NCBI RefSeq assembly: GCF_000332295.1
Contig: NZ_KB235930.1
Location: forward strand, 1,927,895-1,991,894
Direction of reading: 5' to 3'
Length of the DNA: 64,000 bases
Origin: Fortiea contorta PCC 7126
GTDB taxonomy: Bacteria; Cyanobacteriota; Cyanobacteriia; Cyanobacteriales; Nostocaceae
Notes under the pieces: model-generated
Databases searched by the model: none
Told to the model about the DNA's origin: nothing
Seen by the model: the letters and a program-made list of their open reading frames with translations, nothing else
Translations under genes and position numbers: made by a program
Part shown: positions 9,852 through 19,202 of the stretch, piece after piece
Layout: every line of letters begins with the position of its first letter
Position numbering within the stretch: the first letter of the stretch is position 1

Positions 9852-11382
9852 ATTAAACTCAGCAAGACTGTCGCCAGTCCTGCTGGTCTTCAAAACCGTG
9901 CATGAAACTTTCACCTCACACGGCTCCTCAATGACTTGACCCTTGTCATGGGTACTTCCCGCTTACCACATCACATTTGTTTCTGTATCGCTCTTATGTC
10001 GGTCATAAGAGTTGTCAGTGGCAGTTTTAACGTGGTGACAATGCCTATGTAAGGCTTGTAGATTATCATATATATCCTTTCCACTAACCGATTTAGGGAT
10101 AATATGGTCAATCTCAATTAAATCGTCTTCTCTAAAGTACAGTCCGCAGTGGGCACATTTCCCTTTTTGCTTCTTGAGTAGTGTTGCTATCTTTTTAGGT
10201 ACTAGGGGATGATTGCCCTTTCTTGCACTCCAGTATTTTAAGTTTCCATTGAACGGTGAAGCGTCACCTTTTACCTTTACGTGTCTCACAATTTCTTTTT
10301 GTGAGTGTTTGAATAGCTTCACTGTGACTTCACCGTTCTCTGTTGCTGCAAATACCCAATTTTCGCCGCCTACTGTGTGCCAATATTTATTGGCTACCCA
10401 ACTACCTGATTTCTTGGAATGACGGCGTTTTCCCCAGCGTTTTAACTTCAGATACACTAGTCTGCCTAACTTTGAAAATATCTCTTTACTCACAACTGTT
10501 GAATAATAGTTTACCCATCCCCTTATTACCGGGTTAAGTTTACTGATTAGTGCTTCCTGTGGAGCGCTTTTGTGGTTATCGATTATTCTGGCTATGTCGT
10601 CGTAGTGTTTCTTTATTGCTTTGTCGCTGGGCTTGATGAGTGTTTTAAATCCTAACTTCTTGCCATGTCCGTTTTTTCCAGAGTTATTCTTCCCCACTTT
10701 GTATTGTTTTACATGGAAACCAAGGAAGTTAAATCCTATATCTTGGGAGTTTACTCTATCAAGGAATTTGAAAGTTGAGACAATGCGGGTTTTGTTAGAA
10801 TTTAATTCCAGTCCCATTTCTGCTAACCACTCTTTTACTCTTTCCTTGAGTAATATTATGTGAGCCTCATAAGGTGCAAGAATTACGAAGTCATCAGCAT
10901 ATCTGATTAGGGATATGCTGTAGATATTCGACCATCTGAGAGTAAATAACGGGTTACTTCGTTCCGAATAACAATGCTATGTATCTTTAGAATGACACTC
11001 TTCACCGGGTTTGTTAGGGGTGCTAACTGGTCAGGATTTAAGCTGCCAATCCCATATCCTTTACCATTTTGGTTATAGCGATTCAGCCTAATTGCGCTAT
11101 TTAAAATTAACGATGATTCGGACGTGTCTTTAAGCCTTAGCCTTATTCATGGATACTTTGCTTGACGGTTACTGCGTTAGGCTTGCAGTACTTTCGCCTT
11201 TTATTCCCGCTTTACCGATTGATGGCTAGTCTCTACAGTAGGGAATATGCTTTCACTCCAGCACTTAGAGGATGGGTTATGCTCCCATATTGTTATTCAG
11301 TTATCATAAGATTCACAAGAGTCTTATGCGGCTAATCCTCCTAAAAGCTTACTAGGCTTGGTTTCTAGCCAACGAGTCGCAC
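9852..11382 (-). mobile_element. group II intron, internally deleted
   Basis: Read on the minus strand, the element starts with the group II 5' consensus GTGCGAC at 11382. It contains a reverse-transcriptase/maturase fragment, then domain V (9892-9926, beginning GAGCCGTGTGAGGTGAAAG and closing with CACGGTTTTG) and a domain VI hairpin (9863-9888) with a bulged A. Seven bases after that A the likely 3' end, ..TTTAAT, falls at 9852. At about 1.53 kb it is roughly 0.9 kb shorter than introns with a full ORF, because the first half of the ORF is missing. It sits between hpnH and the radical SAM gene. RNA domains look complete, so splicing with helper protein from elsewhere is possible. Confidence 0.85.
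9963..10976 (-). pseudogene. group II intron reverse transcriptase/maturase, N-terminus deleted
   Basis: The open frame runs from just after a TAG (10977-10979) to TAA at 9963. It retains RT motif 5 (SLIRYADDFVILAP; YADD codons at 10890-10901), the rest of the thumb, the maturase X domain (LNPVIRGWVNYYSTVVSKEIF, KLKRWGKRRH) and a C-terminal HNH endonuclease (CAHCGLYF, EIDHIIPKS, LHRHCHH). RT motifs 0-4, which include the first catalytic Asp, are absent, and no suitable start precedes YADD. The protein cannot be an active reverse transcriptase. The first ATG in the frame is at 10817. Confidence 0.88.
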
Positions 11383-11396
11383 TAAATCATATATTT

Positions 11397-11611
11397 CGTA
11401 GGGGCACAGCACTGCTGTGCCCTTTGTGCCCTTTGTGCCCTTTGTGCCCTTTGTGCCCTTTGTGCCCTTTGTGCCCTTTGTGCCCTTTGTGCCCTCTGTA
11501 CCGTCAATCGCACGAGTCTGTTGAGGAGCAAAGTTATAGGACGATTTCCATTGAGAATGGTACACCATGATATCGTTTGGTGTTAGGGCACGGCAGTGCC
11601 GTGCCCCTACG
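11397..11611. repeat. 215-bp MITE-like element with nonamer array
   Basis: The ends are 26-bp inverted repeats (11397-11422 and 11586-11611) matching at 24 positions and beginning CGTAGGGGCAC. Each end is itself a perfect small hairpin (GGGCACAGCA / TGCTGTGCCC on the left, GGGCACGGCA / TGCCGTGCCC on the right). The two differences between ends are compensatory A-T to G-C changes that keep the hairpin paired. Directly inside the left end are nine tandem TGTGCCCTT nonamers (11416-11496). No coding capacity. It lies 14 bp upstream of the intron's 5' boundary. Confidence 0.75.
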
Positions 11612-11721
11612 GACACACCTGGCGTCAACAAGAATCGTCTTCAAATTTGGTAACGACCAATTGTCATCAATACATATCATGATTAATTTGTAAAGTACCT
11701 ATCCCCTATCTTCCATTCCCC

Positions 11722-12738
11722 TTACTTCCCAAACACACTTCCGAGGGCGCGGGCCATGTTTTGCGGTTGCATTGCATCTATAGCGGCGGTGGGTTCATAG
11801 CCGCAATGAACCATACAGTCAGCGCATTTGGGATTACCGCTGGCGCGACCGTATTGACTCCAGTCGGTGTCTTGGATTAACTCTTTAAAGGTGCTGTAAT
11901 AGCCTTCGTTCAGCAAATAGCAAGGTTTTTGCCAACCTAAGACGCTGTAGCTGGGGCTACCCCAAGGGGTGCATTCATATTCCTTCTCACCTGTGAGGAA
12001 GTCTAGAAATAATGGGTTGTGATTGAAGTTCCAGTTTTTGTCACCAGCTTTGTAGGGAGCGAGGATTTGGCGGAAGAGGGCGCGTGTTTGTTCGCGGTTG
12101 AGGAAATGCTCTTGATCTGGTGCCCACTCGTAACTGTAACCTGGGGATATCATCATTCCGTCAGTATCAAGAGTTTCGAGGAAATCAAAAAACTCTTGCA
12201 TTTCTTGAGGATTGCAACCTTCAAAAATAGTAGTGTTAGTAGCTACGCGAAAACCTTGAGCTTTGGCGGCGCGAATGGCTTTGACTGCAGTGTCAAACAC
12301 ACCTTGACGATCTACACATTTATCATGCCATTCTCGCAACCCATCTAAATGGACGCTGAAGGTCAGGTATGGTGAAGGTTGAAACTTGTGCAAACTTTTT
12401 TCAAACAATAAACCGTTAGTGCACAAATAAATATACTTTTTGCGCTCAATTAATCCCTGAACAATTTCACCAATTTGGGGATGTAATAGCGGTTCTCCTC
12501 CAGGAATTGAAACCACCGGCGCGCCGCATTCTTCAACTGCAGCGAAGCACTGTTCTGGGGTGAGGTTTTGTTTCAATATTTCTACTGGATGCTGGATTTT
12601 ACCACAGCCTGTGCAAGCTAAATTACAGCGGAAAAGAGGCTCCAACATTAAAACCAGGGGAAAACGTTTGCGCCCTTTTAAGCGTTGAGTGACTAAATAT
12701 TTGCCGATATCTACGGCTTGTTGTAAGTTAACTGCCAT
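11722..12738 (-). CDS. hpnH: adenosyl-hopene transferase HpnH (radical SAM)
   Basis: A 338-residue radical SAM enzyme matching Hpn[28 protein letters not shown], with the CxxxCxxC cluster motif as CNLACTGC, then [12 protein letters not shown]. Conserved family stretches [38 protein letters not shown] and [15 protein letters not shown] are present. HpnH adds a 5'-deoxyadenosyl radical to hopene (diploptene) to make adenosylhopane, the first step of side-chain extension. ATG 12738 is preceded by GAGGAG at about 11 bases, and 338 residues is the usual length. It lies 52 bp downstream of hpnA, likely co-transcribed. Confidence 0.93.
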   Translation of the reverse strand: MAVNLQQAVDIGKYLVTQRLKGRKRFPLVLMLEPLFRCNLACTGCGKIQHPVEILKQNLTPEQCFAAVEECGAPVVSIPGGEPLLHPQIGEIVQGLIERKKYIYLCTNGLLFEKSLHKFQPSPYLTFSVHLDGLREWHDKCVDRQGVFDTAVKAIRAAKAQGFRVATNTTIFEGCNPQEMQEFFDFLETLDTDGMMISPGYSYEWAPDQEHFLNREQTRALFRQILAPYKAGDKNWNFNHNPLFLDFLTGEKEYECTPWGSPSYSVLGWQKPCYLLNEGYYSTFKELIQDTDWSQYGRASGNPKCADCMVHCGYEPTAAIDAMQPQNMARALGSVFGK

Positions 12739-12790
12739 GATTACGAACACTCCTCTAAACGGAAAACACCACAAGAAAGGATGAAGGATG

Positions 12791-13777
12791 TCATTTAACG
12801 TATCCTTCGCTGACAAACCAATTAACTGCATCTTGCAGTGCGGTTGTCAAGTCAGACTGGGGTAGACCTAACTCTCGTACCGCCTTGGAAGGATCATAAT
12901 ACATTGGTTGTTGGGACATCCGCACTCCGTCTAATGGGACTGAGGGAGATTTGCCTAAAGGTGCGAGAATTTTCTCATCAACCCAAGCCACACTCAAAGG
13001 TAGCCAAGCGGGTACGGTGCTTTGGGGTGCTGGTATACCTGTAATTTGAGCCAGTTGATCGAGTAGTTGTTTTAAAGTCAGGTTTTGATGTCCTAAGATA
13101 TAGCGATCGCCTGATTTTCCCTTTTGCAAAGCTAGTAAATGTCCCCAAGCCACATCCCGCACATCGATAAAATTTAAACCAGTATCCACATAAACGGGCA
13201 TTTGTCGTTTCAAAAACCGCAGGATAATATCCCCTGTGGGGGTTGGTTTGATATCTAGAGGCCCAATTGGGCTGCTAGGATTAACCACAACTATTTCTTG
13301 TCCTGCATTTGCTGCTGCTATAGCTGCTTGTTCTGCCAAAAATTTTGATTTTTTGTAATCACCCACCAATTTCTCTAGGGGACTCTGATATGTTTCATCT
13401 ACGACTGTACCAGATGTCCCTACTCCAATTGCTGCCACTGAACTGGTGTAAACAGTACGTTCAATCCCTGCTTGTTGAGCAGATGCAAGGACATTGCGTG
13501 TCCCCACAACATTATGACGATAAAGCAGCTCTTTGTCTTTTTGCCACAGAGAATAATGGGCGGCGATATGGAATAGATATCGACAACCATGCATTTGTTG
13601 CCAAAGATGGGAATCATTTAAATCACCCTTGACAATTTCTACCTCTAGCCCTTTTAGGTTGTCCAAGTTACTGCTAGGGCGTACCAAAGCCTTAACTTTG
13701 TATCCCTCTCGCAGCAACAAACGCACAACATGGCTACCAATAAAACCTGTACCGCCGGTGACAAAAATTTGTGTCAT
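12791..13777 (-). CDS. hpnA: hopanoid-associated sugar epimerase HpnA
   Basis: A 328-residue extended short-chain dehydrogenase/epimerase. The NAD-binding motif is [21 protein letters not shown], catalytic YxxxK is in [13 protein letters not shown], and the conserved [17 protein letters not shown] segment is typical of HpnA. Family knowledge links HpnA to hopanoid side-chain modification, with the exact reaction not firmly established. It is directly upstream of hpnH on the same strand. ATG 13777 is followed immediately upstream by a G/C repeat block, so the promoter may lie inside or beyond that repeat. Confidence 0.92.
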   Translation of the reverse strand: MTQIFVTGGTGFIGSHVVRLLLREGYKVKALVRPSSNLDNLKGLEVEIVKGDLNDSHLWQQMHGCRYLFHIAAHYSLWQKDKELLYRHNVVGTRNVLASAQQAGIERTVYTSSVAAIGVGTSGTVVDETYQSPLEKLVGDYKKSKFLAEQAAIAAANAGQEIVVVNPSSPIGPLDIKPTPTGDIILRFLKRQMPVYVDTGLNFIDVRDVAWGHLLALQKGKSGDRYILGHQNLTLKQLLDQLAQITGIPAPQSTVPAWLPLSVAWVDEKILAPLGKSPSVPLDGVRMSQQPMYYDPSKAVRELGLPQSDLTTALQDAVNWFVSEGYVK

Positions 13778-13784
13778 TTGTTCT

Positions 13785-14003
13785 TGGGGAGGTGGGGAGG
13801 TCGGGAGGTGGGGAGGTGGGGAGGTGGGGTGATGGGGAGGTAGGGAAAGTTGAGATTCAAAGACTCACTCTTCAAGCTCAAAAGCTGACGCTTCAGGTTT
13901 AAAGGCTGGCGCTTGAGGTTCAAAGGCTGAGGCTTCAGGCTCAAACTTTAATCCCCATCCCTCCATCACCCCATCACCCCATCACCCCATCACCCCATCC
14001 CCC
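13785..14003. repeat. G-arm / 21-bp core / C-arm composite repeat, copy 3
   Basis: The G-arm (13785-13846, GGGGAGGT units) is followed by a core (13847-13951) made of about four 21-bp units in the opposite orientation to copy 5 (each containing GCTGACGCTTCAGG-like sequence) and a C-arm (13952-14003) of CCCCATCA units. It separates the RND gene stop (14011) from the hpnA start (13777), occupying the whole intergenic space. Confidence 0.9.
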
Positions 14004-14010
14004 GTGTCAT

Positions 14011-16671
14011 TCATCTGTTCCTATACCTTGGAAACCAATCGTCTAAAATGGCGTAAACTACGGGTACGACGATTAAGCTCAAGATTGTGGAACTAACTAA
14101 GCCGCCGGCGATCGCTACGGCCATGGGCGATCGCAATTCTGAACCGGCGCCTAAACCTAAAGCGATGGGTACCATGCCGAGAATTGTAGCGGCGGTGGTC
14201 ATCATGATTGGTCTGAGGCGGACTGGCCCAGCTTTGAGAATTGCTTCTGTGCGTTCTAAGCCGGCTTCGCGCAATTGGTTGATATAATCCACAATTAAGA
14301 TGGCGTTTTTGTTGCTGATTCCCAACAAGAACACGAAGCCAATCAGGGAAATCATGCCGAAGTCACTTTTGGTAATCAGCAGCGCTAACATTGCTCCTAC
14401 CAAGGCTAAGGGTAAGGAGACGCCAATGACTACGGGGTCTACCCAACCTTTAAAGAGCCAAATGAGGACGACTACGATACATAACGCTGATAAAGCCAAG
14501 GTTGTACCAAAGCTACCAAACACTTCGCCCAAGCGAGCAGAGTCACCACCCAAGTTCAGCGCCACACCAGGAGGCATGATTTTTTGGGCTTCGGCTACCA
14601 CTTGATCAGTGGCATTACCTAAAGATAAATTTTGACCTAGGTTAGCGCTAATGTAAGCTACGCGCTGATTGTTGAGGCGTTCGATGTGGAAAACAGTGTC
14701 GTTTTTGTTGGCTTCACCTGTAACTGTGACATCTGCAAATCCTGGTAATTTCACTAGCTGCTCTTTAATATCCTTGGCTGCTTGGCTAAGGGCGTTGAGA
14801 TCATCACCTCTTAAAGACACTTGTAAGGGTTTTTGACCGCCAGTGTCCACAAATTGGATATCTTCTACACTGGTGGTGACGCCGGGAAGCTTGGGTAAAT
14901 TGGCGCGGAATTGGTCTTGCAGTTCTGCTGTTTTAATTGAGCGATCGCTTTTTAGTTTGACATACAACACGCCTTTATTTGGCTCACCTTCACGAGAACC
15001 CACAGTAGTAAATACAGTCTCTACGGCTGGGGATGTTCTCACCACTGCTTCTAGTTTCTTCGCCACTTCCTCTGAGTCGGCTAAGGGATTGGGAATGGAG
15101 ACTTGAGCATTAGGAACTGCTCCTGTAGCTCTCAATCTTTCATCTCCAACAGGGAAACTGGGTAAAGGTGCTGTGTAGGTAATATTAAACTCGCCCCGGT
15201 CTAGTTTAGGGATGAAGCCTTTGGGAATGAGGGGAATCAGAGCTATCCCCACAACAAAACTAAGAACAGCTAACCCAATAACGATCGCTCGGTGATGCAA
15301 AGACCATTGCAGTAAGTCGCGGTATGATTGGGCAAAGCGCACCCATAACATCCCTTCGCGGCGACGGGAACCAGAAGATTTAGGCTGTAGCCAATATATA
15401 GATAAAACAGGTGACAATGTTCGCGCCACTAACAAAGAAGCCAGCATGGCTGCAGAAACAGTAATCCCAAAAGGTTTAAAAAACTGACCAATGACACCAC
15501 CCATCAAACCGATGGGGAGAAAAACTGCAACTGCGGTGAAGGTAGCAGCGGTAACTGTCAAGCCAATTTCATTTGTGGCTATCAAAGCAGCTTGGCGGGG
15601 AGTTTCCCCATCATCGATGTGGCGCATAATGTTTTCCACATCAACGATCGCATCATCAACAATGCTACCAATGACCAAAGCTAATGCTAACAAAGTAATT
15701 GTCTCTAAATTAAAGCCAAAAATTGCCATGACAATCGCCGTCGCTAACATCGACGTGGGAATCGCCAAAGCGGAAATCAGGGTGGCGCGCCAGTTCCACA
15801 AAAAAGGGAAAATTACGACAACCGATAACAAAACAGCTTCAATAAGGGAGTCGATGGTTGATTTAGTGGCTTGACGGATGTATTCTGCTTGGGTAGCCGC
15901 TAAGGTGAGTTTGACATCGTTGAGAGTAGAACGCAGCTTTTGTACTTCCTGCTCTACTCGACTCACCACCTCTAAGGTATTAGCACTACCGCGTTTAATC
16001 ACCTGAAATGCTAAAGCTTCTTTACCATTGAAACGCACTCTGGTTGCGCCACCCGTAGGAAGACTAGCAGTGTTTGCTGATAACTGGGGCGGTTGTGAGA
16101 CAGGCGCACCCAATAAAGAAACTTTCAGCACTCCTGGTAGTTTAGCGATCGCTGTGACAATCTGGTCTTTTGCTATCTTAGTTAAATCTTGGAGATTTTT
16201 TGCTGGACTCTCAATGGCGTAACTAATAGCAGCTGACTCGTTCAAATTCAGAGGAATAGTCTGATATTTTGCTCCTTTGGTCAACTGTAACTGCTTCAGC
16301 GCCGTTTCCACTTGACGAGTTGATGATTCTAAATTTGTGCCGACAACAAAAGACAGACTAACAGCAGTTTGTCCAGGATAGGTAGATGAACGAATATCTT
16401 CTAGTCCCGTGAGAGATTTCAGGCGCTGCTCTATGGGTTTAGTCAGTTTAGTCTCTGTATCCAGCGCTGTAGACAAAGGTGCTTGAGCATTCACCACCAC
16501 CACAGGAAAGGTAATATCTGGAAACAGAGCATACTTGAGAGAACTAAACGCTAGAATACCAGCCACCGTGACGGCAAGCCAAAAACCGATCGTTAGCCAG
16601 GAAAATTCGATCGCTAATTTGGAAATATTAAAACGTTCTCTTGCAGATTTTGAGTTATTGGGCTTTACCAT
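14011..16671 (-). CDS. RND-family efflux permease (AcrB-like, short)
   Basis: An 886-residue inner-membrane RND transporter subunit. TM1 is in the N-terminus (WLTIGFWLAVTVAGILAF), TM4 carries the proton-relay motif GSIVDDAIVDVENIMRH, and the late motif GISNKNAILIVDYINQL is present; two large periplasmic loops surround LPGVLKVSLLG and the DVTVTGEANK region. Typical AcrB/MexB proteins are about 1040 residues, so this one is compact. No membrane-fusion protein or TolC gene is adjacent. It is upstream of hpnA-hpnH on the same strand; a link to hopanoid export (as for proteobacterial HpnN, which is a different RND subfamily) is only an inference. Confidence 0.88.
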   Translation of the reverse strand: MVKPNNSKSARERFNISKLAIEFSWLTIGFWLAVTVAGILAFSSLKYALFPDITFPVVVVNAQAPLSTALDTETKLTKPIEQRLKSLTGLEDIRSSTYPGQTAVSLSFVVGTNLESSTRQVETALKQLQLTKGAKYQTIPLNLNESAAISYAIESPAKNLQDLTKIAKDQIVTAIAKLPGVLKVSLLGAPVSQPPQLSANTASLPTGGATRVRFNGKEALAFQVIKRGSANTLEVVSRVEQEVQKLRSTLNDVKLTLAATQAEYIRQATKSTIDSLIEAVLLSVVVIFPFLWNWRATLISALAIPTSMLATAIVMAIFGFNLETITLLALALVIGSIVDDAIVDVENIMRHIDDGETPRQAALIATNEIGLTVTAATFTAVAVFLPIGLMGGVIGQFFKPFGITVSAAMLASLLVARTLSPVLSIYWLQPKSSGSRRREGMLWVRFAQSYRDLLQWSLHHRAIVIGLAVLSFVVGIALIPLIPKGFIPKLDRGEFNITYTAPLPSFPVGDERLRATGAVPNAQVSIPNPLADSEEVAKKLEAVVRTSPAVETVFTTVGSREGEPNKGVLYVKLKSDRSIKTAELQDQFRANLPKLPGVTTSVEDIQFVDTGGQKPLQVSLRGDDLNALSQAAKDIKEQLVKLPGFADVTVTGEANKNDTVFHIERLNNQRVAYISANLGQNLSLGNATDQVVAEAQKIMPPGVALNLGGDSARLGEVFGSFGTTLALSALCIVVVLIWLFKGWVDPVVIGVSLPLALVGAMLALLITKSDFGMISLIGFVFLLGISNKNAILIVDYINQLREAGLERTEAILKAGPVRLRPIMMTTAATILGMVPIALGLGAGSELRSPMAVAIAGGLVSSTILSLIVVPVVYAILDDWFPRYRNR

Positions 16672-16765
16672 TTTGGAAAATCATCGTGCGGGTGACACAA
16701 TTACTAGTCATGCTACAGTAATCGTCCCCACTTTGGGAGTTCTGCTCGTCACCAAATTTGATGAA

Positions 16766-16886
16766 GGGGATGGGGAGGTGGGGAGATGGGGGGATGGGGA
16801 GGTGGGGAGATGGGGGGATGGGGAGGTGGGGAGATGGGGAGTGTGGGGGGTGTGGGGAGTGTGGGGAGTGTGGGGGGTGTGGGGAG
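16766..16886. repeat. G-rich arm without a C-arm
   Basis: About 120 bp of GGGGAGGTGGGGAGATGG / GGGGAGTGTGG repeats on the + strand, upstream of the RND gene. It matches the G-arm of the composite repeats but no C-rich arm follows, so this is a half-element. Runs of four to six G spaced by 2-4 bases make G-quadruplex formation plausible. Confidence 0.85.
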
Positions 16887-17019
16887 ATACAAATGATTAT
16901 TGGGCGTTGCTGAATTATGGGATGATTTTTATTTCACGCAAAGAAGATCACGAAAATTAGGACTTTTGCAAGTGGTCTATGAAATGCCAGAATTACCTTT
17001 CTTATTCTTTGTTCCTTTG

Positions 17020-17087
17020 CGCCTACCCTGCGGGATCGCTTTCAGCGATTGCGCCTACCCTGCGGGAAGCCGCTCCGCGTCTATGCG
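17020..17087. repeat. dispersed cyanobacterial repeat with GC-rich palindromes
   Basis: Two near-copies of GCGCCTACCCTGCGGGA are spaced about 32 bp apart, with ATCGCTTTCAGCGAT and AAGCCGCTCCGCGTCTATGCG between and after. This resembles repeats widely scattered in Nostoc-type genomes. It lies in the leader of hpnG, about 65 bp upstream of its start. No gene is seen in 16672-17153. Confidence 0.65.
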
Positions 17088-17153
17088 TGAGACAAATTCA
17101 TATTCTCAATCAGCAACGCCAATTATTGTTTATGCCTATTTGTCTAAATCCTC

Positions 17154-17828
17154 ATGAAAAACTACACAATTTTAGTGCCTCAAGGAGCGGAGTATCACGC
17201 TGTGTGTCGCGGTTTAAAGCGCGCCCATGATTCAACGTCGCTCGTAATTGCAATTCCTGTGGGGAGCAAACCTCTAACCACATATCTGCATAAATTGCAA
17301 GCGCAAAATCAATTACCTGATTTGAGCGCGCAGGTGTTGCTTATGGGTTTGTGTGGTAGTCTCAACCCTAAATATTCTGTGGGAGATGTGGTGTTATGTC
17401 TTGATTGTTTGTATCAAGGTAATCTTCTAGAGTGCGATCGCTCTTTGAATGCAGAGATTTATTCGTCTTATTCAGATAAAGTAACAATAGTCAAGTCTTT
17501 AACGAGCAATCGCGTGATTTGTTCTGCAGCCGAAAAACGTTATTTGGGTGAGAGTTCTGGCGCTGATGTGGTGGATATGGAAGGATTCGCCGCTCTCAAT
17601 TTTTTCCATCAGTTGGGAGTGTCGATAGCCATATTGCGAGTTGTCAGCGACGACTGTCACCACAATATCCCTGATTTGACATCAGCCATCAGCGCTGACG
17701 GTTCTCTGAAACCTTTACCCCTCACCATGAAATTGATTAGTCAACCTATAGCCGCGACGCGATTGATTCGTGGTTCCTTGCGGGGGTTGAAGGTGTTGGC
17801 AGAGGTGACAACATCACTTTTAGAATAG
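17154..17828 (+). CDS. hpnG: hopanoid-associated phosphorylase HpnG
   Basis: A 224-residue nucleoside-phosphorylase-like protein. The N-terminus YTILVPQGAEYHAVCRGL, the LLMGLCGSLNPKYSVGDVVLC segment and the VVDMEGFAALNFFHQLG ribose-binding motif are hallmarks of the PNP/MTAN fold. HpnG is linked to removing adenine from adenosylhopane to give a ribosylated intermediate. Unlike hpnA and hpnH it is on the + strand, with the leftward RND gene on its left. ATG 17154 has no strong Shine-Dalgarno. It has typical length and intact motifs. Confidence 0.85.
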   Translation: MKNYTILVPQGAEYHAVCRGLKRAHDSTSLVIAIPVGSKPLTTYLHKLQAQNQLPDLSAQVLLMGLCGSLNPKYSVGDVVLCLDCLYQGNLLECDRSLNAEIYSSYSDKVTIVKSLTSNRVICSAAEKRYLGESSGADVVDMEGFAALNFFHQLGVSIAILRVVSDDCHHNIPDLTSAISADGSLKPLPLTMKLISQPIAATRLIRGSLRGLKVLAEVTTSLLE

Positions 17829-17970
17829 AAGCAATGAAGCTAAAAATATCGACACTATAAGAATCATATTCAATTTCTGAAAAAAACTCAGTACAGCTTA
17901 AAGATTCTTATTTACTATTGTCCATTGCCTGCCCACGCAAATACATTCACAAGTCAAATCGGATTGCTAT

Positions 17971-18243
17971 ATGTTGAATCTTACCTTAACCCCAGAACTT
18001 GAGCAATTTGTCCAAACTCAGTTAGAAAATGGTAAATATACTTCACCTGAGGAAGTCGTCCTAGCAGCACTACAGAGGTTTGCTAAACAGGAAAATATCT
18101 ACAAAGGACGATTTGAGGAATTACAACGGGAAATCATGATTGGTGTAGAAGCATCAGAACGCGGTGAGGTGATTGATAGTGATACTGTTTTTCATCAAAT
18201 ACAAGCGAAACTAGAACAACGTCGCCACCGTGAGGGTAGATGA
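17971..18243 (+). CDS. ParD-type antitoxin
   Basis: A 90-residue protein with an N-terminal ribbon-helix-helix (MLNLTLTPELEQFVQTQLENGKYTSPEEVVLAALQRFAKQE) and an acidic helical tail, typical of ParD/CopG antitoxins. Such proteins bind their own promoter and neutralise a ParE toxin. Its stop overlaps the ATG of the next frame (ATGA), as in intact parDE operons, but that toxin frame is truncated, leaving this as an orphan antitoxin. Confidence 0.82.
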   Translation: MLNLTLTPELEQFVQTQLENGKYTSPEEVVLAALQRFAKQENIYKGRFEELQREIMIGVEASERGEVIDSDTVFHQIQAKLEQRRHREGR

Positions 18244-18332
18244 GTAATACATGTAAATTTACCGTTCCTGCAAGTCGAGATATTGAAAGTATTATCGACT
18301 ATATCGCTCAATCCACACATTTGAGTCCGTAG
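18240..18332 (+). pseudogene. ParE-type toxin, truncated after 30 codons
   Basis: It starts at ATG 18240 overlapping the parD stop and reads a ParE-like N-terminus (KFTVPASRDIESIIDYIAQSTHLS) before a TAG at 18330-18332. The stop lies in the first bases of a dispersed palindrome (18329-18360), so insertion or recombination of that palindrome appears to have cut the gene. ParE toxins are normally about 95-100 residues. The rest of the toxin is not found downstream. Confidence 0.75.
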
Positions 18333-18360
18333 GATGCGTTAGCGAACCGCGTAACGCATC
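18329..18360. repeat. dispersed palindrome (GATGCGTTA ... TAACGCATC)
   Basis: The perfect 9-bp arms GATGCGTTA and TAACGCATC flank GCGAACCGCG, preceded by GTAG. Palindromes of this form are common intergenic repeats in cyanobacteria. Here it terminates the ParE remnant. Confidence 0.7.
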
Positions 18361-18374
18361 TAGCCACCAACCTT

Positions 18375-18734
18375 TTAAATAGGTGCAACTAAAGCTTGAC
18401 GCGCGACACGCTTACGATCGCTTTTACGAGTACCCCCAGCCATCTGATACTCATGGCTATTGTTGCCGAACTTGTAAGCAATACCAAGCAAAATTTTCTC
18501 AGAATAATCTGCTAAATTTCGTTCATTTTCGGTGATTTGGGTTAACAAGACATCAATATTAGAAAGTGCGGTGTTGTAAGCTTCTATATTTTTACGCAAA
18601 TCATCTATTTTATCAGTATAATCTTTAACCGTTAATCCATCACCGATATTCAACGCCGGATTGATTGATTTGATGCTTGCTAGACGCATCTCAGCTTTAT
18701 CAAGAGTACGTGAATTGCGTTTTTTTCTTGCCAT
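18375..18734 (-). CDS. hypothetical protein (coiled-coil, 119 aa)
   Basis: Begins MARKKRNSRTLDKAEMRLASIKS at ATG 18734, contains a central helical segment (YTDKIDDLRKNIEAYNTALSNIDVLLTQITENERNL) likely to form a coiled coil, and ends in a basic tail GGTRKSDRKRVARQALVAPI. There is no signal peptide or membrane segment. I do not recognise the family. The frame is real-looking in composition and sits between the parDE remnant and a 63-bp tandem repeat. Confidence 0.65.
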   Translation of the reverse strand: MARKKRNSRTLDKAEMRLASIKSINPALNIGDGLTVKDYTDKIDDLRKNIEAYNTALSNIDVLLTQITENERNLADYSEKILLGIAYKFGNNSHEYQMAGGTRKSDRKRVARQALVAPI

Positions 18735-18878
18735 AACTAATACCCTGTTTTTCAATATCTCACACTTCTATAGTGGACAATAATTGAAAAGGTTGTCTTA
18801 CGTAAAATTGTTGATTTTTGTAAAAAAAAGTTGCCACCAGAAGTTAGCACAAACTCCGAGAAACAAGGAAATGTCAAG

Positions 18879-19130
18879 ACAGAAGCTGCTACAGACTGCG
18901 CGGAACACGGAAACGTTAAGACGGAAGTCGCTGCACAGAAGACAGAAGCTGCTACAAACTGCGCGGAATACGGAAACGTCAAGACGGAAGCCGCTGCACA
19001 GAAGACAGAAGCTGCTACAGACTGCGCGGAATACGGAAACGTCAACACAGAAGCCGCTGCACAGAAGACAGAAGCTGCTACAGACTGCGCGGAATACGGA
19101 AACGTCAAGACAGGAGCCGCTGCACAGAAG
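18879..19130. repeat. 63-bp tandem repeat, four copies
   Basis: Units start at 18879, 18942, 19005 and 19068, each beginning ACAGAAGCTGCTACA and ending TGCACAGAAG, with about 90-95 per cent identity. The period is a multiple of three, so frames on both strands stay open across it (21-residue repeats), but none has a credible start or a recognisable domain. There are no spacers, so it is not CRISPR. It is a long tandemly repeated repetitive sequence (LTRR) of the kind known in heterocystous cyanobacteria. Confidence 0.88.
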
Positions 19131-19202
19131 ACGGAACACAACAGCGATCGCCCTCATCCCATGTTAGCAATTAGTGCAATCGCTGAATACACACATCAAT
19201 TT

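Noticed and set aside
9852-11422. Class C (terminator-targeting) group II intron inserted after the MITE hairpin
   Set aside because: The hairpin near 11400-11420 is tempting, but domain V is of the usual 34-base type and the maturase has an HNH domain, unlike class C introns.
18879-19130. CRISPR array
   Set aside because: Repeats are head-to-tail with no unique spacers; the same holds for 40604-40897 and the nonamers at 11416-11496.
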